64,000 bases of DNA from CAMLIZ01 sp966212505 (GTDB lineage: Bacteria > Pseudomonadota > Gammaproteobacteria > Burkholderiales > Burkholderiaceae_C): NCBI GenBank assembly GCA_966212505.1, contig CBIHRS010000001.1:1-64000 (forward strand). Reading direction: 5' to 3'. Within the stretch, counting starts at the first letter, position 1; each line of letters opens with the position of its first letter. The position numbers and the translations under genes are program-made. The notes beneath the pieces are model-generated. The model saw only the letters and a list, made by a program, of their open reading frames with translations. It was not told the DNA's origin and did no database searches. Shown here piece by piece: positions 15,858 to 24,291 of this stretch.

Positions 15858-17675
15858 ATGTTCAAGCCCCAACGACACCTTGCCGTGCGCTGCGCCGTCG
15901 CCCTGTTGCTGGGCCTGGGCGCGCTGCAGGCAGCCCCGCTCCAGGCCGCCGTCGCCGCGCGCGCCGTGCAGCCGGCGCCGCAGCGCCTCGCCACGCTGGC
16001 CGAGCAGTTCTACAGCGGCTACTTCGGCCTGTTTCCGCTCACCGCGACCGAGAACGCCGGCGACCCGGCCTACGAAGCAGCCTTCGAGATCGACATCGCG
16101 CCGGCGCACCGCGAGCGCGAGCGGGCGCTCTACCAGCGCACGCTGAAGGCGCTGTCCGCCATCGATGTGCGCCGGCTGGGGCGCGAAGACCGGCTGACCT
16201 ACGAGCTGCTGCGCTACGAGGCGCAGGAGAAGCTCGCGATGCTGGCCTATCCCTCGCACCTGCTGCCGATGACCCAGCTCGACAGCGTGCCGGTGCGCAT
16301 GGCGCAATGGGCCAGCGGCAACGGCTCGCAGCCGATGAAGACGGCCGCGCACTACGACCACTACCTGGCCCGCCTGCAGCACCTGCCCGAATGGAACGAC
16401 CAGGCCATCGCCAACATGGAGCAGGGCATGGCCCAGGGCATCGTCCAGCCCAAGGTGCTGATGGAGCGCGTGCTGGCCCAGCTCGATTCGATGCTGCCGG
16501 CCGACCGGGCGCAGAGCCCCTTCCTCGCCGGCGTGCGCACCTTCCCCGAAGGTATCTCCGCCGAAGACCAGGCGCGCCTGCGCACCGCCTACGAGAACAT
16601 GGTGGCTCAGCGCATCGAGCCCTCGGTGCGCAAGCTGCGCGACTTCATCGCCCAGCGCTACGTGCCGCGCTGCCGCGACACCGCGGGCCTGGGCGCGCTG
16701 CCCGGCGGCGCCGAGTGGTACCGCGCACTGGTCAAGGACTACACCACCACGACGATGCCCGTGGAGGAGATCCATGCGCTCGGCCTGAAGGAGGTGGCAC
16801 GCATCCGCGGTGAGATGGAGCAGGTGAAGTCCCGCATGGGCTTCGAGGGCGAGCTCAACGCCTTCTTCAAGACCTTCGATGCGCGGCCGGAGCTGCGGCC
16901 CTTCCATGAAGAGGCCGAGGTGCTCTCGGCCTATGCCAAGCTCAACGAGCGCATCAAGGCCAACCTGCCGCGGCTGTTCGAGCATGCACCCAAGGCGGCG
17001 CTCGAGATCCGCGCGGTCGAGCCGATGCGGCGCGACACCGCGTCCGACAACTACGTGCCGCCGGCGGCCGACGGCTCGCGCCCCGGCGTGTTCTTCACCG
17101 TGGTGCAGGACCCGGCGAAATACCGCACCACCGGCATGACCGCGCTCTTCCTGCACGAGGGCCAGCCCGGCCACCATTACCAGATGGCGCTGCAGCAGGA
17201 GCTGGCGGTGCCGCGCTTCCGCAAGTTCCTGTGGTACGACGCGTATGGCGAAGGCTGGGCGCTCTATGCCGAAGGCCTGGGCAACGACCTCGGGGTGTAC
17301 GACGACCCCACCGCCTACATGGGGCGGCTGTTCAACGAGCTGCACCGCGCGATCCGTCTCGTGGTGGATACCGGCATGCATGCCAAGGGCTGGTCGCGCG
17401 AGCAGGCGATGCGCTACGTGATGGACACCGAAGGCTCCGACGAGCCGCGGGCGCGCCGGGCGATCGAGCGCTACATGGCGTGGCCGGGCCAGGCGCTGGC
17501 CTACAAGGTGGGGGAGCTCAAGATCCTGCAGCTGCGCGAACGCGCACGCCAGGCGCTGGGCCCGCGCTTCGACATCCGCGCGTTCCACGACCAGGTGCTG
17601 GGGGACGGTAGCATGCCGCTCTCGATGCTCGAGACGAAACTCGACGCCTGGATCCGGGATCGCAGCCATTCATGA
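15858..17675 (+). CDS. DUF885 family metallopeptidase-like exported protein
   Basis: 605-residue secreted protein with an N-terminal signal peptide (MFKPQRHLAVRC then a hydrophobic stretch to about residue 30). The DUF885 hallmark FLHEGQPGHH places a candidate zinc-binding HExxxGHH at ~433-440, followed by YGEGWALYAE (~460-470), as in putative M32-like carboxypeptidases. No substrate is established for this protein. The ATG at 15858 begins at the signal peptide. Its stop overlaps the next start by 4 bp (ATGA), suggesting translational coupling. A paralogue lies at 24292-26112. Confidence 0.85.
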   Translation: MFKPQRHLAVRCAVALLLGLGALQAAPLQAAVAARAVQPAPQRLATLAEQFYSGYFGLFPLTATENAGDPAYEAAFEIDIAPAHRERERALYQRTLKALSAIDVRRLGREDRLTYELLRYEAQEKLAMLAYPSHLLPMTQLDSVPVRMAQWASGNGSQPMKTAAHYDHYLARLQHLPEWNDQAIANMEQGMAQGIVQPKVLMERVLAQLDSMLPADRAQSPFLAGVRTFPEGISAEDQARLRTAYENMVAQRIEPSVRKLRDFIAQRYVPRCRDTAGLGALPGGAEWYRALVKDYTTTTMPVEEIHALGLKEVARIRGEMEQVKSRMGFEGELNAFFKTFDARPELRPFHEEAEVLSAYAKLNERIKANLPRLFEHAPKAALEIRAVEPMRRDTASDNYVPPAADGSRPGVFFTVVQDPAKYRTTGMTALFLHEGQPGHHYQMALQQELAVPRFRKFLWYDAYGEGWALYAEGLGNDLGVYDDPTAYMGRLFNELHRAIRLVVDTGMHAKGWSREQAMRYVMDTEGSDEPRARRAIERYMAWPGQALAYKVGELKILQLRERARQALGPRFDIRAFHDQVLGDGSMPLSMLETKLDAWIRDRSHS

Positions 17676-18292
17676 AGACACCCACCCTCCCCTCTCGCCG
17701 CCACGTCCTGCTGACCGCGGCCCTGGCCAGCCTGGCCTTCGCCGCCGCCTGCAAGGACAAGCCCGCCGCGGCGGCGCCTGCCGCCACCGCGGCCGCCCCG
17801 CAGCCGCCGGCCACCAAGGTCTCGGCACAGGATGCCTACTCGATGGCCGCCCAGGGCAGCGGCTTCACGGTCGGGCCGATCATGGCGGCCCACACCGTCT
17901 ACGTGTTCTTCGACCCGGCCTGCCCCCACTGCGCCCACCTGTGGGAGGCCGCCAAGCCGCTGGCCTCGCGCATGAAGATCGTGTGGATGCCGATCGGCCT
18001 GCTGCGCCGCGAATCGGGCCCGCGCGGCGCCACCATCCTCTCAGCCGCCGAACCGGCCGCGGCCATGGCGCAGAACGAAGCCTCGATCCTCGAGCGCAAG
18101 GACGGCATCCCGATCGACCCGGCCGTCAAGCCCGAGGTGGTGGCCAAGGTGCAGGCCAACACCGAGCTGTTCAACAAGCTGGGCGCCGAAGGCGTGCCGC
18201 TGATCGTCTACAAGAACGGCAAGACGGGTGTGTACGGCAACGTCTCGGGGGCGGTGGACACGGCCACGCTGGCCGCGATGGCCGGCCTCTAA
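17672..18292 (+). CDS. Thioredoxin-fold thiol-disulfide lipoprotein (DsbG/DsbA-like)
   Basis: 206 residues. The N-terminus has twin arginines (SRRHVLLTA, 8-16) and a lipobox-like AAAC (Cys27), so it may be a Tat- or Sec-exported lipoprotein. After an Ala/Pro-rich linker comes a thioredoxin-type domain with active site CPHC (84-87), preceded by YVFFDPA, and a cis-proline in EGVPLIVYKNG. The domain best resembles DsbG/DsbC-type C-terminal halves without the dimerisation domain. Translationally coupled to the upstream DUF885 peptidase, it may keep that protein's or neighbouring envelope cysteines in the right redox state. Confidence 0.8.
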   Translation: MKTPTLPSRRHVLLTAALASLAFAAACKDKPAAAAPAATAAAPQPPATKVSAQDAYSMAAQGSGFTVGPIMAAHTVYVFFDPACPHCAHLWEAAKPLASRMKIVWMPIGLLRRESGPRGATILSAAEPAAAMAQNEASILERKDGIPIDPAVKPEVVAKVQANTELFNKLGAEGVPLIVYKNGKTGVYGNVSGAVDTATLAAMAGL

Positions 18293-18307
18293 GGGCCTCC
18301 AAGCCTC

Positions 18308-18985
18308 TCAGGCCATCGCAGCCTGCCGCGCCCGGTCGACATCCGGGCTGCGGTACCAGGCCTCGCGGATCGTCGCCAGCCGCGAATCACGCACCTGGCC
18401 ATCGGCCAGCCCGTAGAAGCGCTGGAAGCTCATGATCAGCGGGCGCCACTTGTCGGGGTCCACATGGTCGGGCCGCCCGTCCATCAGGATGGCCTCCTCC
18501 AGGTGCACCCGCTGGATGCGCACCTCGAAGCTCAGCAGGTAGCCATGCTGCAGCAGGTCGTCCGCCGCGAGGCGGTGCGTGCCCGCCAGCACCGCCTCCA
18601 GCTGCACCGGGCACTGCTTCACCCGCGGCGGCGCCACCGTCTCGGAGGCCATGGCCTCCAGCCCCGCCACGCCGAACTTGTCGCGCACATGCCGATAGCC
18701 GGCAGCCGCCTTGCGCTCGGGCACCGGGTCGGCACCGGTGGTCAGTGCCAGCCGGTCGACCGCGCCCACCAGGTCGACCGACGGCAGGTTCAGCACGCAC
18801 TCGCCGCTGCGCATCAGGTTCTGCGCCGTCTTCGAGCGCGCGCCCAGGCCGAGCATGCAGCGCCAGCCGAGCCAGAAGGCCGACGACATCGGCGCAAGGT
18901 TGGGTGAGCCGTCTTCGTTGACGGTGCTGATCAGCACCACCGGGGTGCCGAAGTAGAGGATGGCGGGTTCGCTGGCGACGTGCAT
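18308..18985 (-). CDS. Flavin reductase-like FMN-binding protein
   Basis: 225-residue protein of the flavin reductase/FMN-binding split-barrel family: STVNEDGSPNLAPMSSAFWLG and the SKTAQNLMRSGECVLNLPS block are typical. Such proteins supply reduced flavin or act as small flavoenzymes. The start at 18985 is supported by GGAGA about 8 nt upstream; an ATG further upstream is in frame but lacks a site. It is convergent with the thiol-disulfide gene and has no obvious partner monooxygenase adjacent. Confidence 0.82.
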   Translation of the reverse strand: MHVASEPAILYFGTPVVLISTVNEDGSPNLAPMSSAFWLGWRCMLGLGARSKTAQNLMRSGECVLNLPSVDLVGAVDRLALTTGADPVPERKAAAGYRHVRDKFGVAGLEAMASETVAPPRVKQCPVQLEAVLAGTHRLAADDLLQHGYLLSFEVRIQRVHLEEAILMDGRPDHVDPDKWRPLIMSFQRFYGLADGQVRDSRLATIREAWYRSPDVDRARQAAMA

Positions 18986-19118
18986 CGCGTGTTCTCCGTG
19001 TTGAGTCCCGGCATGCAGTCTCGGCACCGCCGGCCATGCGGTCGCGCCGGATCCGGACATGCGATTGCGGACGCCTGTGACTGATACTCCGCCGCATCCA
19101 CGACTGGAGGGAGACACC

Positions 19119-19955
19119 ATGAACCGTCTTACGCGGCGCTGCATGCCGCTGCTGTTGTCGTTGCCGCTGCTGCTCGCAGCCTGCGGCAAACCGGAGAACA
19201 TGGGCAAGCCGTTCGCGGCCCGGGCCCCTGAGCCGGCAGCCGCCCCGGCGCCCAAGGGCGCCAACCCCCAGCAGGCCGAGCCGCAGCGTTACCTCGCGGT
19301 GCGCCACTCGCTGCGCCTCCAGACCGAACCCGACGCCGTCGAAACGGCCTGGAAGGCAGCGCAGGACGCCTGCACCGCAGCCGGCTGCGAGGTGCTGGAG
19401 TCGGCGGTCGAACACAGCGCCGACGATCAGCCGGCCCACGCGATGCTCGATGCGCGCGTGCCGCCCGCCAAGCTCGACGCGTTTCTCGCCAAGATCACCG
19501 CGCTGGGCAACGTCGGCGAGCACCGCATCGCGGCCGAGGACAAGACCGACGAGGTGCTGGACATCGAGGCGCGGCAGAAGAACATGGCCGACTACCGCGA
19601 CAACCTGCGCCGCATGCTGGCCACGCCCAACGCCAAGCTGAGCGACCTGATCGAGGTGGAGCGCGAACTCACCCGCGTACAGGCTGACCTCGACAGCCTG
19701 GCCTCGCGCCGCAAGGCCCTGGCCAACCTGACCGAGAAGGTGCGCGTCACGCTGCAGATCGCGCCCCGGCCCTCGGCGATCGAGCGCGGCACGTGGTCGC
19801 CGGTGACCCGCTCGTTCCAGCGCGCCGGCCATGTGCTGGCCGGCAGCGTCTCGACGCTGATCGACGTGACGCTCGCGCTGCTGCCCTGGCTGCTGGCGCT
19901 GGCCGTGCTGGTGGCCGTGTTCAAGGCCTGGCGGCGCCGGCGCCGCAACCGCTGA
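19119..19955 (+). CDS. DUF4349 lipoprotein
   Basis: 278-residue predicted lipoprotein of the DUF4349 family. It has lipobox LAAC (~21), a proline/alanine linker, a central domain (DARVPPAKLDAFLAKI, VGEHRIAAEDKTDEVLDIEAR), a coiled-coil region (~160-215, LSDLIEVERELTRVQADLDSL), and a C-terminal membrane helix followed by an arginine cluster (RRRRRNR). It thus spans lipid anchor and membrane, probably in the inner membrane. GGAGGGAG sits just before the ATG. Function is unknown. Confidence 0.82.
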   Translation: MNRLTRRCMPLLLSLPLLLAACGKPENMGKPFAARAPEPAAAPAPKGANPQQAEPQRYLAVRHSLRLQTEPDAVETAWKAAQDACTAAGCEVLESAVEHSADDQPAHAMLDARVPPAKLDAFLAKITALGNVGEHRIAAEDKTDEVLDIEARQKNMADYRDNLRRMLATPNAKLSDLIEVERELTRVQADLDSLASRRKALANLTEKVRVTLQIAPRPSAIERGTWSPVTRSFQRAGHVLAGSVSTLIDVTLALLPWLLALAVLVAVFKAWRRRRRNR

Positions 19956-19972
19956 TATCTCAAATATTGGAA

Positions 19973-19996
19973 ATGCATCCTGTATAGTGGATGCAT
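19973..19996. promoter_or_regulatory. Inverted repeat overlapping the start codon of the Xre-cupin gene
   Basis: ATGCATCC (19973-19980), 8-bp spacer TGTATAGT, GGATGCAT (19989-19996): perfect 8-bp arms. The right arm includes the first two bases of the ATG at 19995, and the spacer contains a -10-like TATAGT (19983-19988) about 7 nt upstream of that A. This looks like an autoregulatory operator sitting on the promoter, possibly of a leaderless mRNA. Confidence 0.6.
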
Positions 19997-20573
19997 GGAC
20001 ATCGAGCACCGCATCGCCCGCCGGCTGAAGGACCTGCGCACCGCCCGCGGCTGGTCGCTGGAAGACCTGGCCGGCCACTCCGGTGTGAGCCGGGCAATGA
20101 TCTCGCGCATCGAGCGGCACGAGAGCAGCCCCACCGCCGGCCTGCTGGCCAAGCTCAGCGATGCGCTGGGCACCACGCTGTCGGCGCTGATGACCGATGC
20201 CGAAGCGCCGCGCCATGCCGTGAGCCGGCGCGACGAGCAGCTGCTGTGGCGCGACCCCGAGACGGGCTACCTGCGCCGCCTCGTCTCGCCGCCCGGAGCC
20301 GACACCGACATCGAGGTCGTCGCGATCGACCTGCCGCCGGGTGCGCGCGTGCCGTACGCGCCGCTGCGCGGCCTCCATTACGACCAGCAGGTGCTGGTGC
20401 TGCAGGGCGAGCTGCACCTCGAGGTCGGCGACCACGCACTCGTCCTCGCCCCGGGCGACTGCGCCCGCATGGCGCTCGATGCCGGCCATGCCTTCGAAAA
20501 CCGCGGCAGAGCCACTGCGCACTACCTCGTGATCGCCCGCAAGATCCACCACCCGCCAGGAGACATCCGATGA
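19995..20573 (+). CDS. Xre-family regulator with cupin domain
   Basis: 192-residue transcription factor: N-terminal HTH_3 domain (residues ~8-64, SLEDLAGHSGVSRAMISRIERHESSPT) and a C-terminal cupin sensor (~95-185, GLHYDQQVLVLQGELHLEVGDH). There is no ribosome binding site in front of the ATG at 19995; instead a palindrome covers it. The next gene, a GNAT, overlaps it by 4 bp (ATGA), a common pairing of cupin-Xre regulator with acetyltransferase. The likely target is its own operon. Confidence 0.9.
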   Translation: MDIEHRIARRLKDLRTARGWSLEDLAGHSGVSRAMISRIERHESSPTAGLLAKLSDALGTTLSALMTDAEAPRHAVSRRDEQLLWRDPETGYLRRLVSPPGADTDIEVVAIDLPPGARVPYAPLRGLHYDQQVLVLQGELHLEVGDHALVLAPGDCARMALDAGHAFENRGRATAHYLVIARKIHHPPGDIR

Positions 20574-21034
20574 CCCCCGCGTTGCGCATCGCCCTCGAGC
20601 GCCCGGACCAGCCCGAGGTGATCGCGCTGATCGAGGCGCTCGACGCCTACCAGGCGCCGCTCTATCCGGCCGAGAGCAACCACCTGCTCGACCTCTCGGC
20701 GCTGCTGCAGCCCGAGGTGCTGTTCGCGGTGGCGCGCGATGCGCAGGGCCAGGCGATCGGCTGCGCCGCCTCGGTGCTGAAGACGGGGTATGCGGAGCTC
20801 AAGCGCATGTATGTGCGGCCCGAATGCCGCGGCCTGGGCGCAGCCAAGCAGTTGCTGCAATTCCTGGAGCACGAGACGCTGAAGGCCGGCCGCGACCATC
20901 TGATGCTGGAAACCGGCATCCTGCAGCCCGAGGCGCTGGGCCTGTACGAGCGCTGGGGCTTCGTGCGGCGCGGGCCCTTCGGCGACTATGCGGAAGATCC
21001 GCTGAGCGTGTTCATGGAGAAGCCGCTGCGCTGA
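20570..21034 (+). CDS. GNAT family N-acetyltransferase
   Basis: 154-residue acetyl-CoA-dependent acetyltransferase. The acetyl-CoA loop is seen in YVRPECRGLGAAKQLLQFLE (R/Q-x-x-G-x-A variant: CRGLGAA), and ALGLYERWGFVRRGPFGDY is the typical GNAT C-terminus. Its acceptor is unknown; close family members act on small amines, amino acids or protein N-termini. It is translationally coupled to the Xre-cupin regulator, which presumably controls its expression. Confidence 0.88.
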   Translation: MTPALRIALERPDQPEVIALIEALDAYQAPLYPAESNHLLDLSALLQPEVLFAVARDAQGQAIGCAASVLKTGYAELKRMYVRPECRGLGAAKQLLQFLEHETLKAGRDHLMLETGILQPEALGLYERWGFVRRGPFGDYAEDPLSVFMEKPLR

Positions 21035-21066
21035 CGCAAGGCACGCCGCCTGCTGACACAGACGGC

Positions 21067-21930
21067 ATGCTGTTCGAAGGTTTCCAGCTCGAGGAGATCG
21101 TGCTCGGCGATGTCACGCTGCGCGTGCGCCATGGCGGCTCCGGCCCTCCAGTGCTGCTGCTGCACGGCCATCCGCGCACACACGTCACCTGGCATCGCGT
21201 GGCGCCGCTGCTCGCGCCGCATCACACCGTGGTCTGCCCTGACCTGCGCGGCTATGGCCGATCGTCCAAGCCGCCCACCGTGCCCGACCACTCGACCTAT
21301 TCGAAGCGCGCGATGGCCGCCGACATGGTGGCGCTGATGCGGCGGCTGGGCCATGAGCGCTTCTCGGTCGTCGGCCACGACCGCGGCGCCTACGTCGCGT
21401 TTCGCGCCGCGCTCGACCATCCTGAGGCGATCGAGCGGCTGGTGATCATGGATGCGGTGCCGATCGTCGAGGCGCTGGAACGCTGCAATGCCCGCTTTGC
21501 CGCCGCCTGGTGGCACTGGTTCTTCTTCGCGCAGCCCGACAAGCCCGAGCGCGCGATCCTCGCCGATCCCGAGGCCTGGTACCGCAACAGCCCGGAGCGC
21601 ATGGGTGAGGAAGCCTATGCCGACTACCGCGCCGCCATTCACGATCCGGCCACGGTGCACGCCATGATCGAGGATTACCGCGCCGGCCTCGGCATCGACC
21701 GCGAGCACGACGAAGCCGACCGCGCCGCGGGCCGGCGCGTGAGCTGCCCGCTGCTGGTGCTGTGGGCCGAGCAGGACGACATGGAGGCGCTGTATGGCGA
21801 CATCCTGCCGATCTGGCGCCGCTGGGCCGACGACGTGCGCGGCCATGGACTGCCCTGCGGACACCACATGGCCGAAGAGGCGCCACACCGGCTGGCCAAT
21901 GACCTGCTGCGCTTTCTTGCGCAGCAATGA
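21067..21930 (+). CDS. Haloacetate dehalogenase-like alpha/beta-hydrolase
   Basis: 287-residue alpha/beta hydrolase resembling fluoroacetate dehalogenase. Asp105 in GHDRGAY is the nucleophile, Arg106 a carboxylate contact, Asp129 the likely acid and His266 (CGHHMAEEAP) the base; WWHWFFF supplies the halide-pocket His150-Trp151. The second substrate arginine of characterised enzymes (GHDRGxR) is Tyr109 here, so activity on haloacetates is doubtful and another ester or epoxide substrate is possible. It starts 32 bp after the GNAT gene. The ATG at 21067 is the first in the reading frame consistent with family length. Confidence 0.75.
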   Translation: MLFEGFQLEEIVLGDVTLRVRHGGSGPPVLLLHGHPRTHVTWHRVAPLLAPHHTVVCPDLRGYGRSSKPPTVPDHSTYSKRAMAADMVALMRRLGHERFSVVGHDRGAYVAFRAALDHPEAIERLVIMDAVPIVEALERCNARFAAAWWHWFFFAQPDKPERAILADPEAWYRNSPERMGEEAYADYRAAIHDPATVHAMIEDYRAGLGIDREHDEADRAAGRRVSCPLLVLWAEQDDMEALYGDILPIWRRWADDVRGHGLPCGHHMAEEAPHRLANDLLRFLAQQ

Positions 21931-21934
21931 CACC

Positions 21935-22804
21935 TCAGCTCCAGATGCGGTAGACCCAGTAGCTCTCGTCGTCGCTGCGCGCCGCGCGCGCCAGCTCGGT
22001 GAGGCTGTGGCCGGTGATGTCGCGCACCTCCCGGCACAGGTGGGCCTGGTCGGAATAGCCGTCTTCGGCGGCCACCTCGGCCCAGGCCACCGGCTCGCCG
22101 GAGGTGAGCGCATCGCGCGTGCGCAGGAACGATTGCTCGGCCCGGTTCAGCCGGCGCAGCCGCCGCATCGGCTGACCGGCCCAGGCCTTGATGCGGCGCT
22201 CGAGGTGGCGCACGCTGCGGCCCCAGTTCGACGTGGCGGCATGCAGGCCCAGGGCCTGCACCCAGTCGCCGAGCAGGTGGCCCGGCGCATCGCCGCGGGC
22301 GCGCGCGGCCTGCCAGCGCGGCTCGAGAAAGCGCTCGAGGATCGCGATGCGCGTCGCATCGTCGGGCGCCTCGCCTACGGCTCGCGTCATCGCCTGCCAG
22401 TCGGCATCCAGCAGTTCCTCGACCAAGCCGAATTCGTTGACGTGGCGCGAGATGTCGAGCCCGGTGAGCGCATGCATGGCCTGCGGGAAGAACAGCACCA
22501 TGAAGGCCTGCACCCGCCCCGGGTTGTAGCTGACGGTGTGCCGCTCCTGCGGCCCGGCGAACAGCACCGGCGGGCTGGGCCGCGGCGGCAGCGGAGGCTC
22601 GGGCTCGACCATCAGGCAGGTGCCCTGGATGAACCAGGTGAGGCTGCAATGCGGCGAGGCCGGGAAGCGGTTGAGCCGCTGCTCGCGCGGCAGCTCCGGG
22701 CGGTGCATCGTGTTGCGCAGCAGGTAGGCCCGCACGCAGGAGGCGAGCGAGACGCGGGGCGCCACGAGGCGGGCCGTGGCGGGGCCGTGCAGAGAGGCGT
22801 CCAT
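21935..22804 (-). CDS. AraC-family transcriptional regulator
   Basis: 289-residue regulator with a sensor N-terminus and a C-terminal AraC/XylS HTH domain (~200-275; VAWAEVAAEDGYSDQAHLCREVRDITG is the second helix-turn-helix). It is divergent from the first P450 gene across about 107 bp and convergent with the dehalogenase-like gene, so the P450 is its most likely target. The ATG at 22804 gives a normal family N-terminus; an in-frame GTG at 22885 would add 27 residues of basic, atypical sequence. Confidence 0.85.
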   Translation of the reverse strand: MDASLHGPATARLVAPRVSLASCVRAYLLRNTMHRPELPREQRLNRFPASPHCSLTWFIQGTCLMVEPEPPLPPRPSPPVLFAGPQERHTVSYNPGRVQAFMVLFFPQAMHALTGLDISRHVNEFGLVEELLDADWQAMTRAVGEAPDDATRIAILERFLEPRWQAARARGDAPGHLLGDWVQALGLHAATSNWGRSVRHLERRIKAWAGQPMRRLRRLNRAEQSFLRTRDALTSGEPVAWAEVAAEDGYSDQAHLCREVRDITGHSLTELARAARSDDESYWVYRIWS

Positions 22805-22911
22805 GCGCGGGAGAAGGAAGGCTGCGGCATCGTACCGCGCCCGGGTGCGCCGGCGATGCCTGTCGTTTCGGTTCAAGACGGCCACCCGCCCCGGCTTGCA
22901 CAGTGGCAGCC

Positions 22912-24288
22912 ATGACCACAGCCGCCCTCGCCCCCGCTTCCCACCGCCGGCCGCCCGGCCCGCGCGATTTCTTCCTCGGCTTCGGCCTGCTGCGCCGCCT
23001 GCTGAAGGACTACCTCGGCACCATCCAGGACAACCACCGCCGCCATGGCGACGTGGTGTACATGCGCCTGGGCAGCCTCCACGACTACAGCATCAACCAC
23101 CCGGACCTGATCCGCGAGGCGCTGGTCGAGAAGGGCAAGTCCTTCATCCGCTGGAAGCGCGGCATCGAGGTGTTCCGGCAGGCCCATGGCCACAGCGTGC
23201 TCACCACCGAAGGCGACACCTGGCAACGCCAGCGCCGCATGCTGCAGCCGGGCTTCGGCCCGAAGCGCTTCGACGGCTATGCGCGGCAGATGGTGGCCGC
23301 CACCGCGCCGGCGCTCGACGCGCTGCCCGCCAGCGCCACGCAGCCGCTCGACTTCGAGCGCGCGATGACGCTGCTGACGATGGACGTGATCCTCGCCACG
23401 ATGTTCAGCCTGGGCACCGTGCCCGAGGCGGCGGCCGCCGCCGATGCGGTCAAGGCGATCAGCGACTACGGCATGCGCGAGATGTACATCCCCTTCGACC
23501 CGCCGGCCTGGATGCTGCCGTGGCGGCGTGAGAAGGAGCGTGCGCTGAAGCTGCTCGACGACCTGGTGTGGCGCTTCGTGCGCGAGCGCCGCGCCGCGCC
23601 GGGCGACCGGCCCGACGTGCTGGGCATGCTGCTCTCGGTGCGCGACGACGAGGGCGACCAGCGCGGCCTCAGCGACGAAGAGGTGCGCGACCAGTGCGCC
23701 ACCATCTTCCTGGCCGGCCACGAGACCACCGCCACCGCGCTCACGTGGTGGGGCTGGGCGATGGCGGCGCATCCCGAGGTCGCGCAACGCGCAGCCCGCG
23801 AGGTCGACGAGGTGCTGGGCGGGCGCGAACCCACCTACGCCGACGTGGCGAAGCTGGCCTATCTCGGCCAGACGCTCAAGGAGACGATGCGGCTGCGCCC
23901 GCCCGCCGCCGGACTGATCACGCGCGAGGCGAGCGAAGACGTGGAGATCGGCGGCTGGCGGGTGCCCCGCGGCGCGATGCTGCGCATCACGCCCTACGCG
24001 GTGCACCACGATCCGCGCTGGTTCCCCGATCCCGAACGCTTCGATCCGGATCGTTTCGCGCCCGGCCGCGTGGAGCAGATGCCGCGCGGCGCCTACCTGC
24101 CCTTCGGCATCGGGCCGCGGGTGTGCATCGGCAGCATGTTCGCCACGATCGAGATGACGCTGATCGCGGCGATGCTGCTGCAGCGCTTCCGCTTCGCGAT
24201 GCCGCCCGGCGCGCCGGCGCCCACGCCGCGGCTCAAGGTGACGCTGCGGCCGGCCGACGGCCTGCGGCTGCTGCTGCAGCCGCGCTGA
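22912..24288 (+). CDS. Cytochrome P450
   Basis: 458-residue soluble-type bacterial P450 monooxygenase. Visible landmarks: WQRQRRMLQPGF (C-helix WxxxR-type), I-helix oxygen-activation motif AGHETTATAL, K-helix ETMRLRP, and the haem loop FGIGPRVCIG with thiolate ligand Cys405. The N-terminus has no clear membrane anchor. No ferredoxin or ferredoxin reductase is adjacent, so redox partners must come from elsewhere. It is paralogous to the P450 at 28701-30023; long C-terminal stretches are nearly identical. Substrate is unknown. Confidence 0.95.
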   Translation: MTTAALAPASHRRPPGPRDFFLGFGLLRRLLKDYLGTIQDNHRRHGDVVYMRLGSLHDYSINHPDLIREALVEKGKSFIRWKRGIEVFRQAHGHSVLTTEGDTWQRQRRMLQPGFGPKRFDGYARQMVAATAPALDALPASATQPLDFERAMTLLTMDVILATMFSLGTVPEAAAAADAVKAISDYGMREMYIPFDPPAWMLPWRREKERALKLLDDLVWRFVRERRAAPGDRPDVLGMLLSVRDDEGDQRGLSDEEVRDQCATIFLAGHETTATALTWWGWAMAAHPEVAQRAAREVDEVLGGREPTYADVAKLAYLGQTLKETMRLRPPAAGLITREASEDVEIGGWRVPRGAMLRITPYAVHHDPRWFPDPERFDPDRFAPGRVEQMPRGAYLPFGIGPRVCIGSMFATIEMTLIAAMLLQRFRFAMPPGAPAPTPRLKVTLRPADGLRLLLQPR

Positions 24289-24291
24289 AGC

